From Beroe ovata (lineage: Eukaryota; Ctenophora; Nuda; Beroida; Beroidae), in the NCBI GenBank assembly GCA_946803715.1, contig CAMPET010000001.1:1205971-1251590 (forward strand): a DNA stretch of 45,620 bases. Reading direction: 5' to 3'. The notes under the pieces are model-generated. The model worked only from the letters and a program-made list of their open reading frames with translations. It was not told the origin of the DNA and did not search any database. This document shows, in pieces, positions 24,518 to 37,300 of this stretch (positions are counted from its first letter, which is position 1; each line of letters begins with the position of its first letter). A program made the translations under genes and the position numbers.

Positions 24518-26863
24518 CTAGTTAGCTCTTGAGGAAAGGTTAGCAGATGACATCTCAATTTCAACTCTGGATTCTTTCTCCTTGATACCATTTCCCACTG
24601 CTTTCCACAGTTCCATAACCAGACCAGCAAACCTCTTATAAAGATCACTGTAGAATATTGGATTAAGAAGACTGTTGACGGGTATTACTACCAGGGCTAG
24701 CCACTCAAATACTGCCATTGGGGCAGCTTCCTGTTTGATGTACTTGTAATAGACCAGTGCTACTATAAGGGATACCCAACTAATAAACTGTGAAATTATC
24801 ATGAGGGTAACTTTGACGGTTAGAGCAGAAGATGAGTTAGCATTCCTAGCTCCACCCACCTTGGCCAATTCAGCTTTTCCTTTGAGATCATTTCTGACAA
24901 TCAATATGTAGCAGATACAAAGAATGATAAGGAGAAGTCCAATGACAAAACAATAATTCAATTTCACGATCTGGTAAGATTCTTTAGAACTGAACAAGTT
25001 GTGAACACACTGTGCTGTATTACCATAGTAGCCAATCTCAAGGTAATCAAATAAATGAGAATCAGATGAGATTGTATTGAGGTTTTCAAGTTCCCTGTAT
25101 ATTGTATCCTCTCTTCCAAATGCCTTGAAGTGGAGATCCTGGACCCTGCTCATGTTCAAAGGATTGGATTCAATGAATGGATTATCAAGGACATTGGCTA
25201 GGAATATTTCTGTTCTGAAGATGTTTTGGATCTCGAGGATAGGAAGGAGAGGGACTACTGCATTGGATAAGTTGATAATCAGCAGAGATAGGGAGAATAC
25301 TTTTATAAAGGTAGAAGAAATAAAATCACCTAAATTGTGACATACTAGGCATCTGATCACACTCATGAAGACGATAGAAATGAGAGACCCATGTGATGAT
25401 ACTGAGAATACAACCCCCAAAAAGGAACAAGCAAAGCTTGACCTCCATATCTCTTGGATTAGGCAGAAGTCCCCCTTGAATTTTAGTATAACACTTGCAA
25501 GGAATATCAGTATCATATAAATGCCCATCAAACCATCATAGACAAAGACCTGTAGCCGAACTAATCTGTCATGAGCCCCTGCCAAGTTATGAGACTGGTT
25601 TTTATAACACTGAAGGCCAACTACTACATTGGTTAGAAAGATCGAAATTCCCCCTACAATGGTTAACATGAAGACTATCTTTGATTGAATGAGGAATTTG
25701 CTAGAGGAGAATAACCCCTCACCACATTCTTGGCATTCATCGTATCCATTGGTGCAATCCTTTACATTGTCACAGATTTTGTCCTGAGCCACCCACTCAG
25801 CAGTCTCCTGGGAGCAGTAGAATCGCCCCGGACAACCTTTCTCATCTATATGATTTTCGCAATCCACAATGCCATTACACAACATACTTAATTCAATAGT
25901 CTTGCCAGAATATGGGGTCTTGTCACAGTTGATAACAAAGGCGTGCATATTGTAGATGGAACTTCCTGATTGATCCCCCCTCAGCATATAATCACAAAAA
26001 CGCATCCAATCAGGATTATCTCCTGTATCAGAACAGTTTTGATGACAGTAATTAGGAACAGCATAATCACTTATTAATTTATTGGGTGATAAATATGAAT
26101 CGAATGCATCCATGACACATTCAAAAAAGGTGGACAAGAGAATTTCGTTTGACTTTGGGACATTCTGATTTGGGTCACAATGAATTTCTCCACCGTAAAA
26201 ACCTGGAACATGACATTCTCCTGTGGAATTATCTTTAACAAATCGTTTCATTAAATAGCAGTCCTTTGTACAAAAGGGGGAGCTACTTAATGATGGACAA
26301 TGAATGGGAAAAATGCCTTCACAGAGACACTCATCAGAACTATCTTTGCATTGGCTGTAACCATCACATAAGTTGCTGAATGCCACGCAACCAGAACCAT
26401 CAGTGCAATAGAATACTCTGTCTGTGACATTTCCATTAGATGCACAGTTACATTCATCTGTCAGACATAAAGATGATCCATCACATTTCATTTCTTCTAA
26501 GATCTCACAGAAAAAATGGTCAAATTTTGTTGCATTGAAACCAGCAACACCCTCTTGATAGACATCAAAGTAATTCAAGCTAAACTCGCAAAGAGTAAGA
26601 CTCTCAAATGAATTCACGATGCTTGAAAGAACCTTAGGATGCAATCGCCTTTGCAAAACAGCTGCAATGTATCTTGTAGCTACTATTGAACAGCTGTAGT
26701 TTTCATCTAAGCCATCTCCGGCCAATATTGAAATCAGTCCTGAGAATCTGTCTGACGGATTGGACTTTTCCCATTGGAACAACTTATCGATGATAGGAAT
26801 GGACATGTTCTTCATAGCCACTAATTTGACCAAGACTATCAAAATGCCGTGGACCGCATTCAT
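24518..26863 (-). CDS. LDLa-containing rhodopsin-like GPCR, relaxin-receptor related, intronless
   Basis: A single 781-residue frame; an in-frame TAG five codons upstream fixes the ATG as the first possible start. Residues ~1-385 are a cysteine-rich ectodomain with LDLa-type modules at about 138-180 (LCDGYSQCKDSSDEC), 313-344 (LCNGIVDCENHIDEKGC) and 350-377 (KICDNVKDCTNGYDEC). Seven membrane segments follow at ~395-418, 440-462, 475-503, 515-540, 632-656, 682-706 and 716-738. TM2 has DGLMGIY, close to the DCLMGIY-type stretch of relaxin receptors (RXFP), and TM7 ends in NPIFY. Oddities: the TM3 E/DRY motif is replaced by IRC; the second extracellular loop is very long (~540-631); no leucine-rich repeats sit between LDLa and TM domains as in true RXFP1/2; no classic signal peptide is obvious. 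The role is presumably ligand sensing at the plasma membrane; ligand unknown. It is the only intronless gene here, which would fit retroposition. Confidence 0.88.
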   Translation of the reverse strand: MNAVHGILIVLVKLVAMKNMSIPIIDKLFQWEKSNPSDRFSGLISILAGDGLDENYSCSIVATRYIAAVLQRRLHPKVLSSIVNSFESLTLCEFSLNYFDVYQEGVAGFNATKFDHFFCEILEEMKCDGSSLCLTDECNCASNGNVTDRVFYCTDGSGCVAFSNLCDGYSQCKDSSDECLCEGIFPIHCPSLSSSPFCTKDCYLMKRFVKDNSTGECHVPGFYGGEIHCDPNQNVPKSNEILLSTFFECVMDAFDSYLSPNKLISDYAVPNYCHQNCSDTGDNPDWMRFCDYMLRGDQSGSSIYNMHAFVINCDKTPYSGKTIELSMLCNGIVDCENHIDEKGCPGRFYCSQETAEWVAQDKICDNVKDCTNGYDECQECGEGLFSSSKFLIQSKIVFMLTIVGGISIFLTNVVVGLQCYKNQSHNLAGAHDRLVRLQVFVYDGLMGIYMILIFLASVILKFKGDFCLIQEIWRSSFACSFLGVVFSVSSHGSLISIVFMSVIRCLVCHNLGDFISSTFIKVFSLSLLIINLSNAVVPLLPILEIQNIFRTEIFLANVLDNPFIESNPLNMSRVQDLHFKAFGREDTIYRELENLNTISSDSHLFDYLEIGYYGNTAQCVHNLFSSKESYQIVKLNYCFVIGLLLIILCICYILIVRNDLKGKAELAKVGGARNANSSSALTVKVTLMIISQFISWVSLIVALVYYKYIKQEAAPMAVFEWLALVVIPVNSLLNPIFYSDLYKRFAGLVMELWKAVGNGIKEKESRVEIEMSSANLSSRAN

Positions 26864-27640
26864 GTTACCGAGATGCTAAGTTTCGACAACGAATTAGGAT
26901 GTATCTAAGTTCAAAGCCACTAAAATCCGAATATTTAAGGGTTTATTTCAATATGAATTATTCACACTTGTGATGGTGATTCCAACCTTTCATGTTGATT
27001 ATACTTGCTTACCGTCACCAATGAAAGAAAATATTGCCATAATGAGAAATTAACTCTCGATTGCTTAGATTTACTGCCGTAAATTTTGAATAAAGCATCG
27101 TCTAATTTAACAGGTTTGAGACTCGATCTGAGTATCAACCCAAAGTCGGCATTTATTCAAAATACCTACGTAAAGCATTGTGATTCGAATTTGAATTTTG
27201 TATGGATTGAACTTTGCTTGATCAATCATCATTCATGATTCGAGATCGACGAACAGAAATGGTGGAGATTTGAAGATTGCTACTCTTGTGACTAACCATA
27301 TAGTTGGGGACCACTTATTACTTTAATAGGTACCTTCCACAATACGTAAAGCATTGTGATTCGAATTTGAATTTTGTATGGATTGAGTTTTGCTTCATCA
27401 ATCATCATTCATGATTCGAGAATCGAGATCGAACAGAAATGGTGGAGATTCGAAGATTGCTTCATCTGTGACTGACCAAATAGTTGGGGACTACTTATTA
27501 CTTCAATACCTGCCACCTTGGTGGAAAATATCCAGTTTATGAAGTGCGAGAGTGGGAGCAAACATCAGAACTCTGTTTAGTGTGTACTGTGTACGAGTAT
27601 CCCGTATAGCAACAAAATTTTGATCAATTTATATCAAAAA
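26864..27640. other. Intergenic region between GPCR and sulfotransferase genes
   Basis: Its main content is a ~176 bp tandem duplication (27168-27515). The rest is AT-rich, should include the GPCR promoter and the sulfotransferase 3' UTR, and shows no further gene. Confidence 0.6.
27168..27515. repeat. 176 bp tandem duplication
   Basis: ACGTAAAGCATTGTGATTCG starts at 27168 and again at 27344, and similarity continues to TTATTAC(T)TCAATA at the end of each copy, with a few substitutions and small indels. Confidence 0.9.
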
Positions 27641-29351
27641 TCACTCCATAGTGTCTGTAAACTCAAGGCTCGTGTCAGAAAAGACTTCTTGGGTTTTCTG
27701 GTCGAATTTTTCTGCCATTCCTGGAGAGAACCAGTTTTTCCAGTCACCTACCGTTCCTTTTCGCAAAAAAGGAGGATGGCCTTCCTTTCGATCCTGGAAA
27801 TAGGTTAATAGAGATCGCTTTGTGATGAATGAAAAGGTAAAAAGACGTAGCAAATTTATATGCATCTGTCTTTTAATTAAACAACATACTATCCATTGGT
27901 AGTTTGATTTTGAATCGTTCTTCATAGTTTCGAAGGAGCTGAGCAGCAGAGCTTGTACTGCCTTTTCTTCTGTTAAGCGAGGAAGATTGCAGAAATCATT
28001 CAACTTCTTTACAGCTGAAAGCATCTCTTTAGCCAAAAATATATTATGTTGGTCATTAGCTTTTGCGAAAAAAATCCAATGATACTTGATTCTTAAAATT
28101 GTAAGTAAGTCCCTATTGTAGGTTACCTGTGATACTGTCCAAGTGCATGTCTTCATACTGCATGAAAATCATATCCAGATTGATGGAGTTATCGTAATGG
28201 TCTTTCACATGTTTCCACCAGTCTCCACTCTCCACCTGATACATATGATACAACGAAGAATTGGTACATGTGACGGTGTATTTTATACCTAAATTGGATA
28301 TTGATATCGTAGGTACCTTTCCCTCAAGGAAAAGTTCTGAGTATTCCTGGAAGTCTCCATCATACTTAAATCCCTTGATGCTTTTGCAGTGGTTGTACAA
28401 ACTCACACAGACATCTTTTGGATTCCTGTGATTTTGAGTGGTTGTTCAGTTTCCCATGAATGTGAATCATCAATTCAATTCAATGTTTGATTCACCTTAC
28501 GACATAGATATATCTGCATGCAACTGCCTTGTCATAAGCCAGCATATGATATGGAGAATGAGTCTTCAAATATCTAGGGCTGACAAGACTATCCAAGTCA
28601 ACATCAGGTCTCAAGATGGTCTCCTCTATCCAAGGTAGTTGTTGTATCAGCGTCTGGAGGATTTCTTACCTCAGTCCTGTATCCGAAATCTACTAATCGA
28701 AGGCGGAAGGAGCATCTATTGACCTCAATTTTTTGACAACAATATTCTGTATTAGGAAGATTTGGTACCTTATTAGGATCCTGAAGATGACCAGTTCCAT
28801 GGACTGTATGTAAACTCTGTATTATTTTCTGTGTCCACGTCGTCCCGTTCTTCGGAAATGTCGATATAATAACATCATCCTCCCGCAATTTGAATTCCTT
28901 CACCCTATCAATGATTTCCTCCTGGAAGGTGTGATTTTAAGTGAGTTTTGGTAGGAGTGATACAGTAGGCCTAGTCAGAGAGAATGATGCAAGTCAAGAT
29001 GTCTTGATTACTTAATCAAGGTCAAAACCCTCCCCCTCCGACCTCCGTAATCAAGCTCTATCATTTGGAATCACCCTCCCCCTCGGCTGATTACATAAAA
29101 TGTGAATAAGTGAATAGTCCCATAGTAGGTGAAAAGAAGGAGAAATTTCATTTCATGACGTTTTAAGTATCATTTCTTGCCAATAATTTCACTACCAAAC
29201 TGTGATTCTGGATCAACTCATGCAAAATTTGCACGTGCTTACTGCTTACCGATAAAAATGGTGGGAAGATTTCACCCCTGATGTATTTATGGTTAAAGGG
29301 AAGTTTTAGCTCTCCAAAGAGCTCCCTGTCGCTGTTATTTTGCTGACTCAT
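27641..29351 (-). CDS. Cytosolic sulfotransferase (SULT family), 7 exons, complete
   Basis: Exons in transcription order: 29351-29250, 28921-28769, 28653-28496, 28425-28317, 28235-28127, 28026-27890, 27793-27641. All phases agree and give 306 residues, the usual length of soluble sulfotransferases. The protein transfers sulfate from PAPS to hydroxyl or amine acceptors in the cytosol. Seen: the 5'-phosphosulfate-binding loop FPKNGTTW (56-63); the catalytic histidine in KTHSPYH (~117); a YVVRNPKDV stretch for the 3'-phosphate; GDWWKHVKDHYD; a QYEDM strand; and the C-terminal PAPS motif RKGTVGDWKN (267-276). The ATG at 29351 was chosen as the first in frame. The least certain junction is the acceptor at 28653. 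The intron 28236-28316 is only 81 bases, a multiple of three without stops. Acceptor specificity cannot be told from sequence. Confidence 0.9.
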
Positions 29352-30398
29352 TGTCAATGGTGTTGCCTGCAATTCAATAAATTCCGGGTGAAATGCTACA
29401 ATACTGCGACAATGCTGTTACAACTGCATGCAGAAATCCATCATTTTGCAAATATAGTCACAAGGAATGTGTACCTATCTGAGCTACGTCTGCTGATATA
29501 CTAAGAGAAGCAGGAACGGTTGAAAGAGCTGAAAGGCAGGAGAAGACTAATTGTATTATGGTTTATCAAAGTCATCCGATATGAGGTAAAACACAAGCCC
29601 CTTTCTAAAACACTGACTAAGAGTTATACAGAAAAACTCGGCTTATCAAATGAACAGCACACGACTAACACACACTGTGTGTCACACAGCAATGAGCATG
29701 ATAATGTATCTGACCTTGAACTGATTAATTTGGGTACCTATCGAATTTCGCATAAATCATGTTACCTGAAAAGTACAAAAGAGACTGCTTTTGATAATAA
29801 AAAGGCAAATAGTCAACTGAAGAATGAAGATAGGATTCAAATCATGAGAATTTTGTTCAATATTGACTATGTATTTTATTAGTTTATTTCAGTGATCACT
29901 TATTCATAATTACAACTTACTTCTGATATATTCTTAGGTTGAAGAACACGATGTTAAATAAGGAGGATTATGGTGAGTTGATAAGAATTGTAAATTTAAC
30001 AGTTCCATGACAGCCGTTGATGTATCTATATTATATTCCATTGCATGCGCCACGTAAGAAAGGCCCCTTACTTCAGGAATTTGCGACAAGTGTAAACAAA
30101 GAATATCCGATCCAAAATCTAGATTTACCATTAGGGGATGTCATTCCCGTATTCTTCACAAGAAATGTTACAATGGCTATGAGAAAAGTAATCACATTTT
30201 CGTGACGTCATACAATTGCGTGTTAATCTTGATTTACTACTTGCCATTTGATTGTTCCTGATCATGATCATGTCTTTTTCTTCGAAACATCATTGCTATG
30301 AACCGTACCACTATGGTGCGATCATAACCCGATAAATTCGCCGATAAGTTTATTATCATGAATGTACTCACGTCGTTATCGCGAAACCCACCTACAAA
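29352..30398. other. Bidirectional intergenic region between sulfotransferase and LIM-CAP genes
   Basis: The two genes diverge from this ~1 kb stretch, so both promoters should lie here. An exact CRE at 30203-30210 is 189 bases before the LIM-CAP ATG. No TATA box stands out. A 120-codon open frame at 29520-29882 starts at TTG, resembles nothing I know and is probably chance in AT-rich DNA. Confidence 0.55.
30203..30210. promoter_or_regulatory. Palindromic CRE (TGACGTCA) upstream of LIM-CAP gene
   Basis: Exact TGACGTCA at promoter distance from the start of the LIM-CAP gene; bZIP (CREB/ATF) binding is inferred from the word alone. Confidence 0.35.
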
Positions 30399-31319
30399 AT
30401 GTCCCTTCCCTCGCAGGCTCATGCAGTGAGATCCCCCAAGTGTGTGTGTGCGTGTGATGTGCGGATGTGAAACTGTGTGATGTGCGGATGTGAAAGTGAC
30501 AATGAGCTCCATGAGATGGATCCATTTTGGAACACCTAGGTCCTAGATCTACGAGAAATTGATGTCACGTGATTTATATTAATTTCGTTGATAGTTATCA
30601 ATAATTGTTATCAAAATCTGTTCAAACTTGCAAGTTCTAGTGTTTTTACCAAACAAGATTATCTGATTAATCTCTCGCATACTCTCAGTTTGTGCAGCAT
30701 GCAAGGCGAAGATAACGTCTGGGAATGTGTCCAAAGCCCTCGGTAAAAGATGGCACCAGGACTGCTTCAGATGCGCTAAATGCGATCTTCCCATTGAGGG
30801 ATCTTTCCTCACACTGTATGTCACTGTAATGCCGTATCCATGGAAACTAATTCAATTGTTTATAGTTTGTAAGGTCAGGGATCCGGGATCACGGTGTGCA
30901 AATCTGAGCGCCTGTTTGTCACAAAAGCAGGTTATGACGAATATTCGCCACAAGAATCCATGCCGTCATAAGATGCACACCGTGTTCCAATTACCTATAC
31001 CTTGTTTTCATACCTTATGAAAGCCCCCATACTCAATACTGAAGCAGCATAGATACATGAGGCACATCGAGATTCATGTATGTTCACCCCCCTCTCTTCA
31101 TTCCTATAACAGGGGAGACAAAGTGTACGACAAGGAGTGTTTTAACGAGGAACATGGTATAAAGTGTGAAGTTTGCAGTGAGTTTATCAGTGGTCACATC
31201 CTAAAGTACAATGACAAGGGATTCCACTACGGATGTATATCGTGTCATCATTGCAAGGAGTCCTTCCACGATGGAGCACAGCTAAGTGTTAGAGGTAAGT
31301 GTGTGTGTGTGTGTGTGTA

Positions 31320-31365
<46 letters not shown>

Positions 31366-34300
31366 GGGGGTGGGGGTTGTGTGTGTGTGTGGGTGTGGGG
31401 GTGGGTGATTTTTTGAGTGTGTGTTTGTGTTAGTGTGTGTGNNNNNNNNNNNNNNNNNNNNNNNNNNNNNNNNNNNNNNNNNNNNNNNNNNNNNNNNNNN
31501 NNNNNNNNNNNNNNNNNNNNNNNNNNNNNNNNNNNNNNNNNNNNNNNNNNNNNNNNNNNNNNNNNNNNNNNNNNNNNNNNNNNNNNNNNNNNNNNNNNNN
31601 NNNNNNNNNNNNNNNNNNNNNNNNNNNNNNNNNNNNNNNNNNNNNNNNNNNNNNNNNNNNNNNNNNNNNNNNNNNNNNNNNNNNNNNNNNNNNNNNNNNN
31701 NNNNNNNNNNNNNNNNNNNNNNNNNNNNNNNNNNNNNNNNNNNNNNNNNNNNNNNNNNNNNNNNNNNNNNNNNNNNNNNNNNNNNNNNNNNNNNNNNNNN
31801 NNNNNNNNNNNNNNNNNNNNNNNNNNNNNNNNNNNNNNNNNNNNNNNNNNNNNNNNNNNNNNNNNNNNNNNNNNNNNNNNNNNNNNNNNNNNNNNNNNNN
31901 NNNNNNNNNNNNNNNNNNNNNNNNNNNNNNNNNNNNNNNNNNNNNNNNNNNNNNNNNNNNNNNNNNNNNNNNNNNNNNNNNNNNNNNNNNNNNNNNNNNN
32001 NNNNNNNNNNNNNNNNNNNNNNNNNNNNNNNNNNNNNNNNNNNNNNNNNNNNNNNNNNNNNNNNNNNNNNNNNNNNNNNNNNNNNNNNNNNNNNNNNNNN
32101 NNNNNNNNTGTGTTTGTGTGTGTGTGTATTTGTGTGTGTTTGTGTGTGTGTGTTGCCATGGTAACTGCTAGTTAAAAGAGTAATTACGAGCGAGGCTACA
32201 TCCTCCTATAATGATACTCCTAAACGTTATATACTACCTAGTTGTAGAGGGAGGGCTGGTGTTCACAAGTTAACAGTACATCATGACAGTTGTCTTCCTC
32301 AGATGGAGTGTTCATCCACAACGATTGTAAACAGACGCAAAAAGGAGCAACGGTGAGTGACTGTCACAACACAAGATTCACATCTGTCGTGTATTTGACA
32401 GTTTTTGTGTTGTTGTGATCGAGCAAACACTCAGTTGATAAGAACTATACCTATCTCAAGTAGGTTTTTCTCGTGCAAAAACACCGTTCTGGTTTCTGAA
32501 AGCACCATGAGCAACTACAAAATACCTACTGGCAACTACACTTAAGCAGCTCTATCATAGTATTGCAGCTCGTATGAAGTATAGTAACATAGTGAACTAT
32601 CAAGTTGCAGTGATGGCGATCTATTCTTATTAAAACAGTGATAGTTTCCAATTTGCATCAATAGTTAATAGGTAAACAGCTGATACCATAGTACATCGAT
32701 ACCATAGTAGGTACAACGTTGCTACAACATGTCAAGTTACCTTAGCAACACGTTACAATAGCAACGCGTTTCCACTTTCCAAAGCATCTTACTTGTTACC
32801 ATAGTAACGCCGTTCGTTAGTTAGTTACTTTACCAAGACAATTTTTAGTTCTATGATAATCGTCAAAATTCAAATGTGATGAAACGCTTCTGTTGTCAGC
32901 AAATTATAGTCGTATAATTGAAAATTTCGCGCGATGAATATTGAATATTATTATACCCCGATATTTTTTGCTGAATATTTATTCTGACGGGTATTTACTT
33001 TTCCTACTTACGGTATAATAGATTGGGACTTTCGTGTTACTGAGAAAACCTGCAAATGAGTTAATATATTTTAAACTATCATAACTGTTGCAGTGGTAAG
33101 AGTATAATCTAACACTACTCTGCTGCTGCAAATGTTTTTCAAATTCTCGTCGTAAAATTTGAGCAAAATTTTGAATTGTCCGCATCTTTCGGATGTGAAT
33201 ATTCGAATTTATAATTTTATTCTAGCCGATAGTATAGAGATTTTTCTGATGACCACGCCCACATCACACCATCCTAATAAGTGACTATTACTACTTAGTG
33301 TAAACTGCTAAGTATATTTCTTGCGGGAAAATGCATTTTTATGAAACCCATTTCTTGCAATCTACTCATATCAGACATTACAATGAAAAGTTCGCCTAGT
33401 TTAGTACTGACTGGAATATACCACACAACATATTGTTTAGTTGCGGTGTCAGTTTTTCTTATAAGTACGAGTGCATGGTGTTGACATGTGAGGGTTTGAC
33501 CTCGGCATAACGTCTGAACGTTGATCGCGGTCTAAAATTCAGCCGTGATCATTTCCTGTGCGCGTGTAAATCTTCTCTTGTAGTTTTGACCTGTTCTTGT
33601 TACTATTTATATAATATTTGTAGTTAAAGTATCGCGTCGAGCAATTGCCAAAACTGGCAGCTTTTAAACGAATGTTTGTCAACAAAATAGGTTTCGATTG
33701 AGGCCGATTCATGTGTAAAATTTCTAGGAAATTATTTAGTTTCTTGGAAATTGGAATAAGTTGATGGTGGGTATACAATGATTGGGTGTTTGGCAAAATT
33801 ATAACTGCTAGATTCGACTAACACAAGGGGTGTATAGTAGTTGTTTCAAGTAAATTGTACTTCTACAATTGAGTGAAGGAGTCGTTATCTGCTCGCAAAA
33901 TTCATATCTAAACCGAAATAAAACTGTAGATTTCTTGCATTCACAGATCTATCAGTAAGCCTCCATTTTGAATATGGACCGATTCTTCGTTCAAAAACTA
34001 AGAATCACGGTGAGTCATGGCTAAGGTTTTTGCTCGTATCGTCATTCTCCACCATTCATATTGTTCATTCGACACCTGAGTGTTCATATACCTATCTGAC
34101 CTATTGTTGAATTCCTGTCACATTTACCAATTAGTGAAGGTAGGTATACGTTTCAGAAAGGGGACTATGATGCAGTCACAGCACTCAAAGATAAGATTGA
34201 TAATGAACAAGATTATGATGACAAAGATTTACAGGAATTTGAGAGGGTAAAAGCCTCAAACATGTTTTGTTCCACATTTGCGTTAGGCATTCGTTTGTTA

Positions 34301-37300
34301 CCCATGAACATATCTTTCTACATTTCCCCCTACCCAACCCTTTCCCCGCCCCAACCCTTTCCCCTGCCCACGCCCCTTCGCCACCCTGACCCCTTCGCCA
34401 CCCTGACCCCAACTCACACCACACACCCTTATTTCTTCAAACTATTACCCCGCCCCACACCCTTTAACCCGCTCGCCAGGTGTGTTTGAAAGAGCACAAC
34501 AAAGTAAGGAAACTCCACAGTGTACAATCCATTGGGTGGAGTGAGCACTGCGCCGAACACGCTCGGATGTGGGTTCAGAAACTCGTGGAGCAAGACGGAT
34601 TGCTCCACGATACTTCTAGTGGGTGAGTATGGGGGTGGGTGTGAGTGTCGAGTAGTGAGACTGGTGAGTGTTTAGTATTGAGTAGTGAGTTATGTATGGG
34701 GGTGGGTTTGAGTGTCGAGTAGTGAGACTGGTGAGTGTTGAGTATTGAGTAGTGAGTAAGATTGGTGAGTTATGTATGGGGAGGCTGTGTTGAGTAGTGA
34801 GACTGGTGAGTTATGTATGGGGAGGCTGTGTTGAGTGGTGAGGCTGGTGAGTGTTGAGTATTGAGTGTTGAGTGAGATTATTGAGTCTGGTGAGTTATGT
34901 ATGGGGAGGCTGTGTCGAGTAGTGAGGGTGAGTTATGTATGTGGAGGCTGTGTTGAGTAGTGAGACTGGTGAGTGTTGAGTATTGAGTAGTGAGATTATT
35001 GAGTTTGGTGAGTTATGGGGAGGATGTGAGTGTCGAGTAGTGAGTTATGTATGGGGACTCTGTGTCGAGTAGTGAAACTGGTGAGTGTTGAGTTTCGAGT
35101 GTCGAGTGAGATTATTGAGTCTGGTGAGTACTGAGTCATGGCGAGGGTGTGAGTGTCGAGTAGTGAGTTATGTATGGGGGTGGGTGTGAGTGCCGAGTAG
35201 TAGTGAGACTGGTGATTTATGTATGGGGAGGCTGTGTTGAGTAGTGAGACTGGTGAGTGTAGAGTAGTGAGTGAGATTATTGAGTCTGGTGAGTTATGGG
35301 GAGGGGTGTGAGTGTTGAGTGTTGACTGAGTTGACTGATTTATGGTAGGGCAAGTGTTGAGTATTGAGTATCGAGTTAGAAGGTGAGACTGGTGAGTTAT
35401 GTATGGGGAGGGTGTGAGTGTCGAGTAGTGAGTTATTTATGGGGACTGGGGAGGGGGTGAGTGTCGAGTAGTTGTGAGACTAGTGATTTATGGTGAAGGT
35501 GTTGTGTGCGTGGGTGAAATGGGTGTTTATTAAAGAGGGGGTTGGACATTGCGAAGATTTGAAGTGAGGCAAATGTAGAGTCGATAGAGTTTTTGTGGGG
35601 GAAGTGTTTGATTAAGAAAAAGTAACGGCCGGGGAGTGAGATGGACCGTCAGGAGGGGATGGGATGAGTTTTGAATATAGGAGTGTGTGGGAAACGTCTT
35701 GTTTACAATTCATCTAAGTTTGTTACTAAATTTAGAAGCCGTGCTACAGCCAGACACCCATGGTAAGAAAACCTGGTCAAGTAATTCATAGAATCTGCTG
35801 TGTTTTCACAAGTGATTATGAATGAGGCTCATGATCTGTTGTAATTGCTTGTTTATGATGATTACTCGTGTATAATAACCGTACCTAGTCAATGTATTGT
35901 GAATTTCTTGGTTTAGAGGGCCACGCCTCGAACTGATATAAACCCCATGCCAAAGCTCAAAATCATCGCTATTTTAAATGTGAAAGTACCGTGAGAATTC
36001 GATTTTAACAGAAATTATACATCCACTTTCGTGAGAAGATGGATTTTAGGCTACTGACTTTCCGTAGGAAATGGAATCACAATTTCCTCGAATTTTTGTC
36101 CTCAGTCCTCTGTAGTGCGATGGTTTCTGAGTTTCAGCTTTCAGAATGTCATCTTCCAAATTCCATCATCATAAACCAGGGTATCACATAACAATATGTT
36201 CATGAAATAGAGTGATTTTGATCACTGGCGATGTTTGCAGGTTTAAAGCCAATCAATCAGGTTATCGTCCATCGATCATAAACATCGTAATTCATATGAA
36301 ACCTAACTTGATTATCTTATCTGTTATGTGTGTGGCTGTGAAACAGTATCGGAATACGGTATCCAATTTCTCCGTCCTAGCTGCTGGCAGACTCCCATAA
36401 TGTGTATGTGTTTGCACGGGCATTGTGCACATGTGTGTACAATGAACAATGTTTATCATACAATGTATATTATACAATGTATATTATACAATGTATATTG
36501 TATATTATACAATGAATAAAACTCAGGGCACGAGATGAACGATGAGATTTGCATTGAATATTGATGCATTTTTTAGTATTTCCTGTGATTCTGTGATTTT
36601 ACATCAATGATAGGGCGCCCTCACTATAATGAAACTGCAATCTGAACTCTCGTTACATCCATCCAAAGGTTGTAGGAAAGGTTAATTAAAGTTCACACAG
36701 TTGATAATAAAAGAATAAAGAGGACTCCTCATAAAACAAACAATAGTTGTGTGGGCAGTGATCAGTATTATATGTTACCTGAATTCAATTAAACATTTAT
36801 GTGTGTTCATTTCAAGGCATCTACCTAACTCATTTATTACAACAAAGGGAGTTACTGGTTAATAAACTGAGAGGGCGAAATAGTGCAATGTCTTTCCACA
36901 CTCTTTTCCCACCCTTATGAACCACAACTGATAGAAATGCTAACCCTCTGATTCCTCTTCATGTCCAAAATCTAAGGTAGGTACATGGTATCACGTCATA
37001 TTATATTATTCTTATAATCACGCCACGTTTTCTTCTCAGTATGGGTGAGAACTGCGGCTACTTCAACAGTGGCTCAGCAGCCTCCACTAAGCCGGACAGT
37101 GAGTGGGCTGTGAAAGTGGTGGACATGTGGTATGAAGAGGAGGGGAAGTACGATTACAACAAGAACGAGTATCAGCAACAGACGGGACACTTTACACAGG
37201 TATCACAGTGGCAAATTTTGTGGAATTGAGATGGATTTAGTGGAGGGAAAAATGACTGTGATGTCAAATGAATGAACTTGTTAGCCGTTTAAAACTCACG

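Noticed and set aside
29520-29882. 120-codon open frame upstream of the LIM-CAP gene
   Set aside because: It begins at TTG, is lysine/asparagine-rich as expected of AT-rich DNA, and shows no domain or splice context.
31248-32175. Reading frames of about 250-300 codons on both strands
   Set aside because: They run through the 667-N gap and a TG microsatellite inside an intron.
33961-34009. Internal coding exon starting after CACAG at about 33950
   Set aside because: The frame required by the preceding LIM exon meets a stop; only a first-exon reading from the ATG at 33974 works.
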